Shown piece by piece: positions 8,723 through 18,408 of a stretch of 64,000 nt of DNA. The stretch spans positions 62,001-126,000 of the forward strand of contig NZ_BCZE01000012.1 in the NCBI RefSeq assembly GCF_001598555.1, in the 5' to 3' direction. The stretch's first letter is position 1. The number at the start of each line of letters is the position of its first letter. This DNA comes from Novosphingobium rosa NBRC 15208 (GTDB lineage: Bacteria; Pseudomonadota; Alphaproteobacteria; Sphingomonadales; Sphingomonadaceae). The position numbers and the translations under genes are program-made. The notes under the pieces are model-generated. The model searched no databases. It worked only from the letters and a program-made list of their open reading frames with translations, and was not told where the DNA came from.

Positions 8723-11700
8723 GGCCGTTCCAGCCGTGCGGCGATGGAGTTGCTGCGCGTGGACCACAGCCCGGCCTCAGCCAGAGCGGCGAAGCGGTTT
8801 TTGAGCTGTTCCAGCGCTTGCGGGTTGGCCTGCGCCATGAAATCCGAGACATCCTCCCGGCCCAGCGTGGCTTCGAAACAAAGGTCGAAGAGGTGGGCGG
8901 GCACCTGCCGCGTCAGCTGGGCGAAGGCGGCCAGATTGTCCACCGTGGCGGTGATCTCGGCAGCGCCGCGAAAGCCGTGGCGCATCATGCCTTGCGCCCA
9001 GCGCGGATTGGCGGCGCGGGCGCGCACCACCCGGGCCACTTCCTCGGCCAGCGTGCGGGCGTGAGGGGTTTGCGGTCTGGTGGCGTCCAGATGATAGAGG
9101 GCTGGCGTGGGGCGGTCCAGCGCCTCCATGGCGGCGGCGAAGCCTCCCTCATGGGCGGCGTAGTCGCGGGCCAGCAGCAGGTCGGTTTCGGGCAGGTCCT
9201 GAATATGGGCGAAGGCGTCGGCCCCGGCCAGACGCGCTTCCAGAGCGTCACGGTCATGGGTGATGCCGCCTTGAGCATTTAGCGCCCATGCGGAGGCAGC
9301 GAGCCATGCCTCCCCGGCGGCATGGCGGGCCTGATCGCCAAGATGCTGCGCCGGGTCTGCCATGGAAAGCCCATAGAGGCCGGGTTTGGGGCCGAAGACG
9401 CGGGGCGTGGCGGTGAGGTAGGGGTTCTCCTCCAGCCCCTCATGATCGCGCTCGGCCAAAGCTGAGGCGGCGGCTTCGAAGAGTTGCGCCAGCCCCGGAA
9501 ACACATCACGGAACAGGCCGGAGACGCGCAGGGTGACATCGATGCGCGGGCGGCCCAGCAGGGCGGGCGGGAGGATTTCGAAGCCGCTGACGCGCTCGCT
9601 GTCCACATCCCAGCGTGGGGCGAGGCCCGCCAGATGCAGCGCCATGGCGAATTCCTCGCCTGCCGTGCGCATGGTGGCCGATCCCCACAGGTCGATGACG
9701 AGGCCTTTGGGCCAGTCGCCATGGTCTTGCAGGTGGCGGCGCAGCAGTTCCTCGGCCAGCTTGACGCCCTGGGCATGGGCCATGCGGCTGGGCACCGCGC
9801 GCGGATCGACGCTGTAGAGGTTGCGCCCGGTGGGCAGCACATCGCCGCGCCCGCGCAGGGGCGATCCGGAAGGGCCCGAGGTCACGCGTTGCCCCGCAAG
9901 AGCCGTCAGCAGGCCTGCGTTTTCGCCCGGAGCCTTGCCATAGATATGCAGCCCGTCGCCGAACTGGCTTTCCTTGATGTCGCAGACGAAGCGGTCGATG
10001 CGGACCATGGCCTCGGCGGCGCTGGCGTTTTGCGCAAGGCCCAGATCGCTGGTGACGCCGGTGGCTTCGGCCTCGTCGCGAATCTGGGCGATCAGGCGAT
10101 CGCGCCGGGAGGGATCGAGGCCCTCGGCGGTGGAATATTCGTCCAGCAGGCGCTCGAGGCGCAGCAGGCTCTCGGGCACGGCGCTGGCGGCCATGGGGGG
10201 AGGGATATGGCCCAAGGTCAGCGCGCCGATGCGGCGTTTGGCCTGCGCCGCCTCGCCCGGATCGTTGACGATGAAGGGATAGATCACCGGCAGCGGGCCG
10301 ATCAGCGCTTCGGGCCAGCAGCTTTCCGAGAGGGCGACGGCCTTGCCGGGAAGCCACTCCAGCGTGCCATGCGCGCCGATATGGACCAACGCATCGATGC
10401 CCTGCGCACGCAGCCAGAGATAGAAAGCGACATAGGCGTGGCGCGGGATGCGCGAGACATCGTGGTAATCATCGTCACGCTGCGTGGGATCGCCGCGCTC
10501 GGGTTGCAGGGCGACAAGGGTCTTGCCGGATCGGATGGCGGTGAAGTTAAAGGCGCCATCGATCAAGGCGGGATCGCTGTCCGGCGGGCCCCACGCCTGC
10601 GCCAGATCGGCGCGCAGTGTGGCTGGCAAAGTTTTCAGCGCGGCCTGGTAATCACTCAGCGGCCATGTCAGCCTTTCCGCCTGCAAAGCGGGGGCCAGCG
10701 CCCGGGCTGGTGCAACGCCATATCCGGCTTCGCCCAAACTCTCCAGAATAGCTTCCGCGCTGGCCAGCGCATCGAGGCCAACAGCATGCGCCATCTGATC
10801 GGCCCGCCCCGGATAAGTCGAGAGGATCAGCGCCAGCTGCCGATCACTGGCGGGTGTGATGGCCAGCCTGTGCCATGCCTGCACCTTGCCGGCGATGGCT
10901 TCGATCCGCTCGGGGTGAGGGCGGTGCAGGGTGCGGGCGCATTGCAGATCGGGATCGATCACCCCGGCGGTCTTGAAGCTGGCGACACCGGCCAGCAGCC
11001 GTCCATCCACTTCCGGCAGCACGACATGCATCGCCAGATCGGCGGGAGAAAGCCCGCGTTCGGCCTGAGCCCATGCCGCTTCATCGGCGGTGGACAGCGC
11101 GATCTGGAACACGGGGCAGCCGGGGCCATCGAGGGGCGACACGCCGCTGTCGTCGCGCCCGGAAAAAGCCGTGGCGTTGACGATGGCCGCGGGGGCGTGA
11201 CGTTCCAGCGCGGCGGCGATCCATGCCGCTGCGCCGGGGGCTTTCAGGGATGGCGCAAAGAGGCCTATGGCGCGAAAGCCCCGGCGGATCAGGGCCTCGA
11301 TCAGGGCGTCGATGGGGCCGGTGTCGCCGCTGGTCAGATAGGCGCGGTAGAAGCTGACCACCACCAGCGGCGTCTCACCGGGCGGCGGCGGCGCCATCAC
11401 GCCGGCGCCGGGGCGATACCAGCCGCAGGATGGAATTTCGGCAGCGCCCTTGATCTCCGGGGCGGGCAGGCCAGCGGCGCGGGCCAGCTCGGTCAGCGCT
11501 TTTTGCGCGGCGATGGCCCCGCCTGTCTCGCACAGATCGGACAGGCGCCGCAACACAGGGACAGGCAGGGTTGAGGCCGCATCCAGCGCCGGGTCGGGCC
11601 GACCATCGCCCGGTAGCACGGCCAGAGCGATCTTTTCACGCCGCGCCAGATCGCTCAGCTGCGCCAGACCATAGGACCAGTAACCCGTGCCGCCGATCAG

Positions 11701-11955
11701 GCGCACCAGCACCGCCCTGGCGCCGGACAAGGTTTGCTCGATATAGGTATCGACCGAGAGCGGATGCTTCAGCGCCGCCAGATTGGCGAGGCGCAGTTCG
11801 GGCAGCTCCGCGCGCCCCGCATGCCAGCCCGCCGCGAAAGCCCCCAGATCGCTGTCCGAAAAGGACAGGACGATCAGGGGCGCGGGGCTCTGGCCGAGAT
11901 CGGTGGCGACCTCGACCTCATCCAGCCCCCGGCTTTCGCGGAAGATGACATGCAT
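8719..11955 (-). CDS. cobN: Aerobic cobaltochelatase large subunit, CobN
   Basis: CobN is the corrin-binding subunit of the ATP-dependent chelatase that puts Co2+ into hydrogenobyrinic acid a,c-diamide, together with CobS and CobT. The 1078-residue protein contains the CobN/magnesium-chelatase H block HIGAHGTLEWLPGKAVALSE followed by VIYPFIVNDPGEAAQAKRR. It is shorter than the roughly 1275-residue Pseudomonas denitrificans CobN, as seen in many alphaproteobacteria. No CobS or CobT chelatase genes occur in the window. It follows cobW by 10 bp and overlaps cobG by 4 bp. Confidence 0.95.
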   Translation of the reverse strand: MHVIFRESRGLDEVEVATDLGQSPAPLIVLSFSDSDLGAFAAGWHAGRAELPELRLANLAALKHPLSVDTYIEQTLSGARAVLVRLIGGTGYWSYGLAQLSDLARREKIALAVLPGDGRPDPALDAASTLPVPVLRRLSDLCETGGAIAAQKALTELARAAGLPAPEIKGAAEIPSCGWYRPGAGVMAPPPPGETPLVVVSFYRAYLTSGDTGPIDALIEALIRRGFRAIGLFAPSLKAPGAAAWIAAALERHAPAAIVNATAFSGRDDSGVSPLDGPGCPVFQIALSTADEAAWAQAERGLSPADLAMHVVLPEVDGRLLAGVASFKTAGVIDPDLQCARTLHRPHPERIEAIAGKVQAWHRLAITPASDRQLALILSTYPGRADQMAHAVGLDALASAEAILESLGEAGYGVAPARALAPALQAERLTWPLSDYQAALKTLPATLRADLAQAWGPPDSDPALIDGAFNFTAIRSGKTLVALQPERGDPTQRDDDYHDVSRIPRHAYVAFYLWLRAQGIDALVHIGAHGTLEWLPGKAVALSESCWPEALIGPLPVIYPFIVNDPGEAAQAKRRIGALTLGHIPPPMAASAVPESLLRLERLLDEYSTAEGLDPSRRDRLIAQIRDEAEATGVTSDLGLAQNASAAEAMVRIDRFVCDIKESQFGDGLHIYGKAPGENAGLLTALAGQRVTSGPSGSPLRGRGDVLPTGRNLYSVDPRAVPSRMAHAQGVKLAEELLRRHLQDHGDWPKGLVIDLWGSATMRTAGEEFAMALHLAGLAPRWDVDSERVSGFEILPPALLGRPRIDVTLRVSGLFRDVFPGLAQLFEAAASALAERDHEGLEENPYLTATPRVFGPKPGLYGLSMADPAQHLGDQARHAAGEAWLAASAWALNAQGGITHDRDALEARLAGADAFAHIQDLPETDLLLARDYAAHEGGFAAAMEALDRPTPALYHLDATRPQTPHARTLAEEVARVVRARAANPRWAQGMMRHGFRGAAEITATVDNLAAFAQLTRQVPAHLFDLCFEATLGREDVSDFMAQANPQALEQLKNRFAALAEAGLWSTRSNSIAARLERP

Positions 11956-11965
11956 GGGCTGGCGC

Positions 11966-13012
11966 TTATGCCGGGGCCAGCACCGTGTCCAGCACGGCGC
12001 GGACGGCAGCTGGATCGAGGTGGTCGTGCTCGGCGATCACCACCAGCTGGGTGACGCGCGGGCGCTGGCCCCAGGGCTGGTCATACTGATGGCGCACGCG
12101 CTCGCCCACGGCTTGCACCAGCAGACGCATCGGCTTGCCCCGCACCGCCACGAAGCCCTTGACGCGCAGGATCGCCTGCTCGCGGGAGAGGCGTTGGATG
12201 GCCTGCGTCAGCGCCTCGGGATCGCTGACTTCGGGCAGGGTGATGATGGTGCTGTCGAAATCCTCGTGCTCGTGCTCGTCCTCGCCATCGTGATGGCTGG
12301 GGCGGGCGGCCAGATCGTCCTCGGCGGCGGCGTTGAGGCCAAGGATCACAGCGGGATCGATCACGCCATCGGTGACGGGCAACATCGGCAGCGGGCGCGG
12401 GGCCTCGGCGGCGATCACGGCGCGGGCCTGCTCCAGCGTGGCGCTGTCCACCAGATCGGCCTTGGTCAGCAGCACGATATCGGCGCAGGCCAGCTGATCC
12501 TCGAAGACTTCCGACAGCGGGGTTTCATGGTCGAGGCTGTCGTCCGCCGCGCGCTGGGCGTCCACCGCCGCCACATCGGGGGCGAAACGGCCCGCTGCCA
12601 CGGCTTCGGCATCGGCCAGCGCGATGACGCCATCGACAGTGATGCGGCTGCGGATCGCAGGCCAGTCGAAGGCTTTGAGCAACGGCTTGGGCAGGGCGAG
12701 GCCGGAGGTCTCGATCAGGATGTGGTCGGGGCGCTGCGGCAGGGCCAGCAGCTTTTCTACGGTCGGGATGAAATCATCGGCCACGGTGCAGCAGATGCAG
12801 CCATTGGCCAGTTCGAGGATCGCGCTTTCCGGGCAATTCTCGTCGGCGCAGGCCTTCAGGATCTCGCCATCGACGCCCACCGTGCCGAATTCATTGACCA
12901 GCACCGCAAGGCGGCGGCCGCCCGGGTTCTGCAGCAGATGGCGGATCAGCGTGGTCTTGCCCGAGCCCAGAAAGCCGGTGACGATGGTGACGGGAATTTT
13001 TTCCAGAGACAT
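11966..13012 (-). CDS. cobW: CobW-family GTP-binding metallochaperone
   Basis: This is a 348-residue G3E GTPase (COG0523). It has the P-loop GFLGSGKTT at residues 13-21, the metal-binding GCICC motif at 71-75, LVNEFG switch residues, an NxxD-type TKAD, and a His/Asp/Glu-rich linker (HHDGEDEHEHED) before the CobW C-terminal domain. CobW proteins are thought to deliver Co2+ to CobN, and the gene lies directly upstream of cobN. The ATG at 13012 has its stop-start neighbour only 4 bp away. The frame continues upstream, but that part is Pro/Ser-rich shadow of the next gene. Confidence 0.95.
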   Translation of the reverse strand: MSLEKIPVTIVTGFLGSGKTTLIRHLLQNPGGRRLAVLVNEFGTVGVDGEILKACADENCPESAILELANGCICCTVADDFIPTVEKLLALPQRPDHILIETSGLALPKPLLKAFDWPAIRSRITVDGVIALADAEAVAAGRFAPDVAAVDAQRAADDSLDHETPLSEVFEDQLACADIVLLTKADLVDSATLEQARAVIAAEAPRPLPMLPVTDGVIDPAVILGLNAAAEDDLAARPSHHDGEDEHEHEDFDSTIITLPEVSDPEALTQAIQRLSREQAILRVKGFVAVRGKPMRLLVQAVGERVRHQYDQPWGQRPRVTQLVVIAEHDHLDPAAVRAVLDTVLAPA

Positions 13013-13016
13013 GGGG

Positions 13017-13379
13017 TTAAAGCTCCAGCGGGGGAATGCGGGCAATGGATTGCTTGCGGAAGATGATCGGGCGCTCGCGCCATGGCACGATGCCATCGGC
13101 GCTTTGCGCATAGGCGCTGGCGCCGGCAAGGATCTCGGGCACATCGGCGTCGGAGAGGCGGCCATAGACATAGGTCCAGCTGCCGGGACGCGTCAGGGCG
13201 ATGGAGCAGCCATTGGTGCAGGCCGAAAGGCATTCGGTGGGGCGCACCTCGACCGCGCCATCCGCATTGGCGGCGCTCAAGGCCAGCGCCAGCAGCGCGC
13301 CGGGCACGCTCTGGCCCTCCACGGAGGTCTGGCCCGCGCGGCAGGTGGTGCAGACAAAAAGGACGGCATTCTGGCCCAC
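13017..13379 (-). CDS. DUF1636 family cysteine-rich metal-binding protein
   Basis: The product has about 120 residues and is the first gene behind the cobalamin riboswitch. It has a thioredoxin-like ferredoxin cysteine pattern: VCTTCRAG near the N-terminus and CLSACTNGC in the middle, which could hold a [2Fe-2S] cluster or a metal ion. It fits DUF1636 (COG5469), often found beside cobW; no function is established. GTG at 13379 (VGQNAVLFVC) is chosen because GGAA precedes it. The frame is open to another GTG at 13430. It lies 4 bp from cobW. Confidence 0.85.
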   Translation of the reverse strand: MGQNAVLFVCTTCRAGQTSVEGQSVPGALLALALSAANADGAVEVRPTECLSACTNGCSIALTRPGSWTYVYGRLSDADVPEILAGASAYAQSADGIVPWRERPIIFRKQSIARIPPLEL

Positions 13380-13489
13380 GACGCTTCCATTCCCGTATGC
13401 GGGGGCGTCTTTGCACAGACCACCGGGCACCGAACCCCTGGTTCAGCGCCTGATCGACCGGCCACAGCACACCCCGGCTGTCCGTTTTC

Positions 13490-13665
13490 AACTGCTGGCA
13501 GGTCTCCCGGCTGGCGGATCGGGGGCGTGAACCCTGCGTCAGCCTCGCCTTCCCGAGCCTTGCGGCCAGTGGCATCGAAGCTGCCTCATCCGTTGACGGT
13601 CGCGGGGGCGGCTGTGTTTGAGGCTTTGGCAAGCCCTGTCACATTCCCTCTTCGCCTCTTGGCAG
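13490..13665 (-). promoter_or_regulatory. Cobalamin (AdoCbl) riboswitch
   Basis: Read on the minus strand, the region shows the cobalamin riboswitch landmarks in order: GAGGGAATGTGACAGGG, GCCGCCCCCGCGACCGTCA, GCCACTGGCCGCAAGG with CTCGGGAAGGC, and the B12 box AGCCGGGAGACCTGCC at about 13497-13512. The B12 box is nearly identical to consensus. The element ends about 110 bp before the DUF1636 gene and should repress that gene and cobW-cobN-cobG-cobH-cobI-cobJ when adenosylcobalamin is high. Limits are approximate. Confidence 0.92.
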
Positions 13666-13697
13666 ACAAGCGCCGCCGTAAGGAACCAACGTGGCGG

Positions 13698-13726
13698 GGA
13701 TTGCGGGATTGCGGCGGGGCTGTCAA
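13698..13726 (-). promoter_or_regulatory. Possible promoter of the riboswitch-led cob operon
   Basis: A perfect -35 hexamer TTGACA lies on the minus strand at 13726-13721. About 17 bp later is a weak -10 (CAATCC, 13703-13698). It is placed correctly, about 30 bp upstream of the first riboswitch landmark. The -10 is poor, so this is only a candidate. Confidence 0.35.
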
Positions 13727-13751
13727 GGAATGCCGCGATCAGGAGAGTAGC

Positions 13752-14387
13752 ATGACCGCCGAAGCCCCGACGAAAACCCCAGATGCCGACTTTGACCGCC
13801 ACAACGCCAAGATGGCCAAGAAAAAGGCTTCTCGCGACAAGATCATGGCGAGCAAACAGGGCGAAAAGGGTTTGGTGATCGTTCATACCGGCACGGGCAA
13901 GGGCAAGTCGTCCTCCGGCTTCGGGATGATCCTGCGCTGCATCGCCCATGGTATGCCGAGCGCCGTGGTGCAGTTTATCAAGGGCGCCTGGGACACCGGT
14001 GAGCGGCGGTTGATCGAGCAAAATTTCCCCGATCTCTGCCAGTTTCACGCCATGGGCGAGGGTTTTACCTGGGAAACGCAGGACAAGGCCCGCGATATCG
14101 CGGCGGCGCGCAAGGGCTGGGACAAGGCCAAGGAACTGATCCGTAACCCGGAAATCCGCATGGTGCTTCTGGACGAAATCAACATCGCCCTGCGCTATGA
14201 ATACCTCCCGCTGGAGGAGGTGCTGACCTTCCTGCGCGAGGAAAAGCCCGAGATGACCCATGTGGTGCTGACGGGCCGCAACGCTGCGCCCGAGCTGATC
14301 GAGCAGGCCGATCTCGTCACCGAGATGACGCTGATGAAGCATCCCTTCCGCGGCGGCATCAAGGCGCAGGCCGGGGTGGAGTTCTAG
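13752..14387 (+). CDS. cobO: Cob(I)yrinic acid a,c-diamide adenosyltransferase, CobO
   Basis: CobO (BtuR/CobA type) adenosylates the reduced cobalt of the corrinoid using ATP. The 211-residue protein has the P-loop [14 protein letters not shown], then [12 protein letters not shown] and LDEINIAL, all conserved in the family. An AGGAGAG ribosome-binding site precedes the ATG at 13752. The frame is open far upstream but that part lies antisense to cobW. It is divergent from the riboswitch operon and leads into cobQ 7 bp downstream. Confidence 0.96.
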   Translation: MTAEAPTKTPDADFDRHNAKMAKKKASRDKIMASKQGEKGLVIVHTGTGKGKSSSGFGMILRCIAHGMPSAVVQFIKGAWDTGERRLIEQNFPDLCQFHAMGEGFTWETQDKARDIAAARKGWDKAKELIRNPEIRMVLLDEINIALRYEYLPLEEVLTFLREEKPEMTHVVLTGRNAAPELIEQADLVTEMTLMKHPFRGGIKAQAGVEF

Positions 14388-14394
14388 ACCCTTT

Positions 14395-15840
14395 ATGCCC
14401 GCGTTGATGATCCAGGGGACGGGTTCTAATGTCGGCAAATCGCTGCTGGTGGCGGGGCTTTGCCGGGCGGCGCGTCGGCGGGGACTGAGTGTCGCGCCCT
14501 TCAAGCCGCAGAACATGTCGAACAATGCGGCTGTTACCGCTGATGGCGGGGAGATCGGGCGGGCTCAGGCCTTGCAGGCGCTGGCCTGCGGTCTGGCGGC
14601 GCATACCGATATGAACCCGGTGCTTTTGAAGCCCGAAACCGATGTCGGCAGTCAGGTGGTGGTGCAGGGGCGGCGCATCGCCACGGTGAAGGCGCGGGAG
14701 TATGCCGCTCTGAAACCGCAGCTGATGGCCCCGGTGCTGGAAAGTTTTCACCGCCTGAAAGACGCGCATGATCTGGTGATCGTGGAGGGCGCGGGCAGCC
14801 CGGCGGAGGTCAATCTGCGCGACGGCGATATCGCCAATATGGGCTTTGCCTGTGCGGCGAATGTGCCGGTGGTGCTTGCGAGCGATATCGACCGGGGCGG
14901 GGTGATCGCCCAGATGGTCGGCACGCAGGCGGTGCTCTCGCCCGAGGATGCCGCGATGGTGCGCGGCTTTCTGATCAACAAGTTTCGCGGCGACCCCTCG
15001 CTGTTCGACGATGGCTATCGATTGATCGAGGACCGCACCGGCTGGCGCGGTTTTGGGGTGCTGCCATGGTTTGCTCAGGCCCATCTGCTGCCTGCCGAGG
15101 ATGCGCTTGATCTGGGGCATATCTCGTCCGGAGGGCAGGTGAAGGTGGCGGTGCTGGCGCTCTCGCGCATCGCCAATTTCGATGATCTCGATCCTCTGGC
15201 GCAAGAGCCCGACATCGATCTGGTGATGATCCGCCCCGGCGAGGCCATCCCCGGCGATACCAGGCTGGTCATCCTGCCCGGCAGCAAAAGCACGCGCGGC
15301 GATCTGGATTTTCTGCGCGCTCAGGGTTGGGATGTCGATCTGGCGGGGCATGTGCGGCGGGGCGGTCATGTGCTGGGGATTTGCGGCGGCTATCAGATGC
15401 TGGGCCGCTCGATCAGCGATCCGCAAGGGCTGGAAGGACCGGCGGGAGAGATGCCCGGCCTTGGCCTGCTGAATGTTGCAACGGCCATGCAGGGCGACAA
15501 GCGGCTGACGCAGGTTCAGGCGATCCACGCCGCCAGCGGCCTGCCTGTCGAGGGCTACGAAATCCATATCGGCCTCACCGATGGCCCGGATCGCGCCCGC
15601 CCCTTCGCCCGGATCGGGGGGCGGCCCGAGGGTGCGATCTCCGAAGATGGCCGCATCATGGGCAGCTACCTGCACGGTCTTTTCGCGCAGGATGCTTTTC
15701 GCTCGGGTTTTATCGCGGGCCTTGGCGCGAAGCCGTCAGGCCTTGCCTATGGCGCCACGGTCGAGGCAACCCTCGATGCCCTCGCCGATCATCTCGAAGC
15801 CCATGCCGATGTGACCGGCCTGCTGGCGCTGGCTGAATAA
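14395..15840 (+). CDS. cobQ: Cobyric acid synthase, CobQ
   Basis: CobQ amidates the b, d, e and g side chains of adenosylcobyrinic acid a,c-diamide. The 481-residue protein has the P-loop-like [10 protein letters not shown] at residues 7-16, the [11 protein letters not shown] block near residue 35, and a class I amidotransferase domain with Cys330 in [10 protein letters not shown] and the histidine in GSYLHGLF. It follows cobO closely and ends 3 bp from the convergent bluB gene. Confidence 0.96.
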   Translation: MPALMIQGTGSNVGKSLLVAGLCRAARRRGLSVAPFKPQNMSNNAAVTADGGEIGRAQALQALACGLAAHTDMNPVLLKPETDVGSQVVVQGRRIATVKAREYAALKPQLMAPVLESFHRLKDAHDLVIVEGAGSPAEVNLRDGDIANMGFACAANVPVVLASDIDRGGVIAQMVGTQAVLSPEDAAMVRGFLINKFRGDPSLFDDGYRLIEDRTGWRGFGVLPWFAQAHLLPAEDALDLGHISSGGQVKVAVLALSRIANFDDLDPLAQEPDIDLVMIRPGEAIPGDTRLVILPGSKSTRGDLDFLRAQGWDVDLAGHVRRGGHVLGICGGYQMLGRSISDPQGLEGPAGEMPGLGLLNVATAMQGDKRLTQVQAIHAASGLPVEGYEIHIGLTDGPDRARPFARIGGRPEGAISEDGRIMGSYLHGLFAQDAFRSGFIAGLGAKPSGLAYGATVEATLDALADHLEAHADVTGLLALAE

Positions 15841-15843
15841 AGC

Positions 15844-16467
15844 TCAGCGCCGCAGCCATGCATGGCTGTGGTTTTCCTGCCAGCCCGCGCGATGCAGCAG
15901 CGGCGTATCATCGACAAATTCCGGATGCCCGATGCACAGCCATGCCGAGAAAGCCCAGCCATCGGGCACCTCCAGCAGGCGCTCGATGGCTTCGGGGTCG
16001 AGGATCGACACCATGCCCAGCCCCAGATTGTCGGCCCGCGCCGCCAGCCACAGCGTATGGATCGCCATGGCGGTCGAGGCCTGAAGCGTGGCGGGGATGC
16101 TGTGGCGGCCCAGCCCATGCCCCTCGGCCGGATCGCTGACGGTGAACACCGCCAGTTGCAGCGGCGCCTTGTCCAGCCCGGCCAGCTTGAGCCGGTTGTA
16201 CTCCGAAAGGCGCTCACCCTCATAGGCCTGCGCCGCCTCGGCATTGCAGGCGAGGAAATTGTCATGGACGGCCTGACGCAGCCCGGCATCCTCCACGCGG
16301 ATCACCTGCCATGGTCTGGCATTGCCGACAGATGGCGCCAGATCCATCGCCGCCTGAAGGCGTTCGATCCGGGCTTCATCCAAGGCTGTGTCGCGGAAGT
16401 GGCGCACATCGCGTCGCCAGCGCATGATGCGCTCCAGCGTGTTGGCCTCGTCCTGCGTGAAATCCAT
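15844..16467 (-). CDS. bluB: 5,6-dimethylbenzimidazole synthase, BluB
   Basis: BluB breaks down reduced FMN with O2 to make the lower ligand base 5,6-dimethylbenzimidazole. The 207-residue protein is nitroreductase-like and has the FMN-binding RWRRDVRHF near residue 17, LAPSVGNARPW, and a C-terminal GWQENHSHAWL. The start at 16467 shares one base with the cobC stop (TGATG). An upstream ATG at 16554 lies inside cobC and is rejected. Confidence 0.95.
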   Translation of the reverse strand: MDFTQDEANTLERIMRWRRDVRHFRDTALDEARIERLQAAMDLAPSVGNARPWQVIRVEDAGLRQAVHDNFLACNAEAAQAYEGERLSEYNRLKLAGLDKAPLQLAVFTVSDPAEGHGLGRHSIPATLQASTAMAIHTLWLAARADNLGLGMVSILDPEAIERLLEVPDGWAFSAWLCIGHPEFVDDTPLLHRAGWQENHSHAWLRR

Positions 16468-17441
16468 CAATCCGCTTGCCCAAACGCGGCGGCAAGGCGC
16501 CGCCATTCGCTCTCCATGCCCGGCAGACCCAGACGGATCAAGCGGGATGACCATGGAAAGATGCGGCTCCAGATGCGATGATCGGCCAGATGATCCTGAG
16601 CGGCGGCGGCACCGGGCGTGTCATAGAGCCGGAAGAGATGGGTGCCCCCCACCAGCGTCCAGCCATGGGTCTGCGTCAGTGCATCGATCCGCCCGACCTC
16701 ATGAACCAGACGCCGCGTGGTCGCCCGCGCCCATGCGGCGTCCTGAAGCGCGGTGGCGCCGATTTCCAGCGCCGGGCCCGCCACGGGCCAGGGGCCAGCC
16801 ATGGCGGTCAGCCGGGCGATGATCTGCGCATCGCCCAGTGCAAAGCCCAGCCGCACGCCCGCCAGTCCGTAGAACTTGCCGAAGGAGCGAAGCACCACCA
16901 GCCCCGGCTCTCCGGCATGGGGCGCCAGCGACATCTCGGGCAAGGGGTCGGCGAAGCTCTCGTCCACCACCAGCAAGCCGACCTTGTCACGCAGGGCCAG
17001 AAGATCGGCAGGCGCGATCAGGCGGCCATCGGGATTGTTGGGATTGACCACGACAGCGATGGCGCCCCCCGCAAGATCCCCCGGATCACTGACCGGCTCC
17101 ACCATGAAGCCGGCGGCGGTGAAGCAGGCGGCATGCTCATTATAGGTGGGGGAGAGAACGCGCACTGTACCGCCAGCCGCGCCCAGCGCCATTGGCAGCA
17201 TCTGGATCGCGGCCTGAGCCCCGGCCAGCGCCACCATCGGCGCTGGGGTGCGATAGGCCTGTGCGGCGGCTTTGAGCAGGGCATCGCGTGCGCTGGCGGT
17301 GGGCAGGGCTGTCCATGCCTCGGGGGGCAGGGGAGGCACGGGATAGGGCACGCGGTTGATGCCGGTTGACAGGTCGATCCAGTCATCGCCGCCGCGGCTG
17401 GCGCGCGCGCGGTCCAGATCGCCGCCATGGTCACGCCGCAT
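16467..17441 (-). CDS. cobC: Threonine-phosphate decarboxylase-like PLP enzyme, CobC
   Basis: This fold-type I PLP enzyme (324 residues) supplies (R)-1-amino-2-propanol phosphate for the corrin side chain. Visible marks are LSTGINRVPYPVP at the N-terminus, VVVNPNNPDGR, VVDESFAD, and the PLP lysine Lys189 in SFGKFYGLAGVRLGF. It is short compared with Salmonella CobD (about 364 residues), as is usual for CobC. Its start overlaps the cobD (cbiB) stop by 11 bp and its end overlaps bluB by one base. Confidence 0.93.
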   Translation of the reverse strand: MRRDHGGDLDRARASRGGDDWIDLSTGINRVPYPVPPLPPEAWTALPTASARDALLKAAAQAYRTPAPMVALAGAQAAIQMLPMALGAAGGTVRVLSPTYNEHAACFTAAGFMVEPVSDPGDLAGGAIAVVVNPNNPDGRLIAPADLLALRDKVGLLVVDESFADPLPEMSLAPHAGEPGLVVLRSFGKFYGLAGVRLGFALGDAQIIARLTAMAGPWPVAGPALEIGATALQDAAWARATTRRLVHEVGRIDALTQTHGWTLVGGTHLFRLYDTPGAAAAQDHLADHRIWSRIFPWSSRLIRLGLPGMESEWRRLAAAFGQAD

Positions 17442-18408
17442 AGTTCTGGAACTTCCATAAGGCGATCACACAAGGCGTCGCCGCGCAGAGCGCCGCCAGC
17501 CCCACCACGCGGCGATAAAGCTTCAGCCCGGCCAGCAGATTGGCGGGCGCGGGATCGGGAGCTTCTCCATTGAGCCATGGGTCTTCACTCGGCCCCTCGG
17601 CATAGAGGCGCGGGCCGGACAGGCGGATGCCCAGGGCTCCGGCAAAGGCGGCCTCGGGCCAACCGGCGTTGGGCGAGCGGTGGTTGCCGGCATCCGACAG
17701 CATCACGCGCAGAGCTGTCGCAGGTCGGTTGCTGGCCAGCACATAGAGCAGGCCCGTCAGCCGCGCGGGAATCCAGTTGGCGATATCGTCGATTTTCGCG
17801 GCGGTGCGGCCAAAGAACAGATGGCGCGTGGTGCGATAGGCGATCATCGAATCCAGCGTGTTGATCGCCTTATAGGCCGCGATCCCCGGCAGCCCCAGCA
17901 GCACACCCCAGAACAGCGGGGCGATCACGCCATCCGACGTGTTCTCCGCCAGACTTTCGGCGGCGGCGCGCGTGATGGCGGGCTTGTCCAGCCTGTCGGG
18001 CGAGCGCCCGACGATCATCGAGACCGCCTTGCGCGCGCGGGGCACATCTCCAGCGGCCAGCGGCTCGGCCACGGCGGCGACATGATCGTGCAGGGAGCGC
18101 GCCGCCAGCAGCGGCCAGGCCAGAATGCCGCCGACCACAGCACCGGTCCAGTCGCGCACCAGCAGCAGGGAAAGCGCCATCGCCACGCCTCCGGCCAGCA
18201 GGATGATGCTCAGGGCCAGCATGGTGCCTTTGGACTGCCGGGTGTCGTCATCCTCGCTTTCGTCGTTCCAGTGCCGGTCGCCCAGAGCGATCAGCTGGCC
18301 CAGCCAGCTGACCGGATGGCCGATCAGGCGATAGAGGACCATCGGCCAGCCCAGCATGGCTTCCAGCGTCAGTCCGATCAGCATCTGCGTGGCATGCAGG
18401 GCCATCAT
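17431..18408 (-). CDS. cobD: Adenosylcobinamide-phosphate synthase, CobD/CbiB
   Basis: CobD (CbiB) attaches the aminopropanol arm to adenosylcobyric acid. It is an integral membrane protein of about 325 residues with several hydrophobic segments and the family blocks AESLAENTSDGVIAPLFW, LPGIAAYKAINTLDSM and RLTGLLYVLA. Tandem ATGs at 18408 and 18405 overlap the stop of the phosphatase gene upstream. A longer upstream frame exists but is antisense-like and Arg/Pro-rich. Confidence 0.95.
   Translation of the reverse strand: MMALHATQMLIGLTLEAMLGWPMVLYRLIGHPVSWLGQLIALGDRHWNDESEDDDTRQSKGTMLALSIILLAGGVAMALSLLLVRDWTGAVVGGILAWPLLAARSLHDHVAAVAEPLAAGDVPRARKAVSMIVGRSPDRLDKPAITRAAAESLAENTSDGVIAPLFWGVLLGLPGIAAYKAINTLDSMIAYRTTRHLFFGRTAAKIDDIANWIPARLTGLLYVLASNRPATALRVMLSDAGNHRSPNAGWPEAAFAGALGIRLSGPRLYAEGPSEDPWLNGEAPDPAPANLLAGLKLYRRVVGLAALCAATPCVIALWKFQNYAA

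Noticed and set aside
9484..11574. Open plus-strand frame of 696 codons opposite cobN
   Set aside because: Same shadow composition (Arg, Gly, Gln, His) with no motif; cobN is certain on the other strand.
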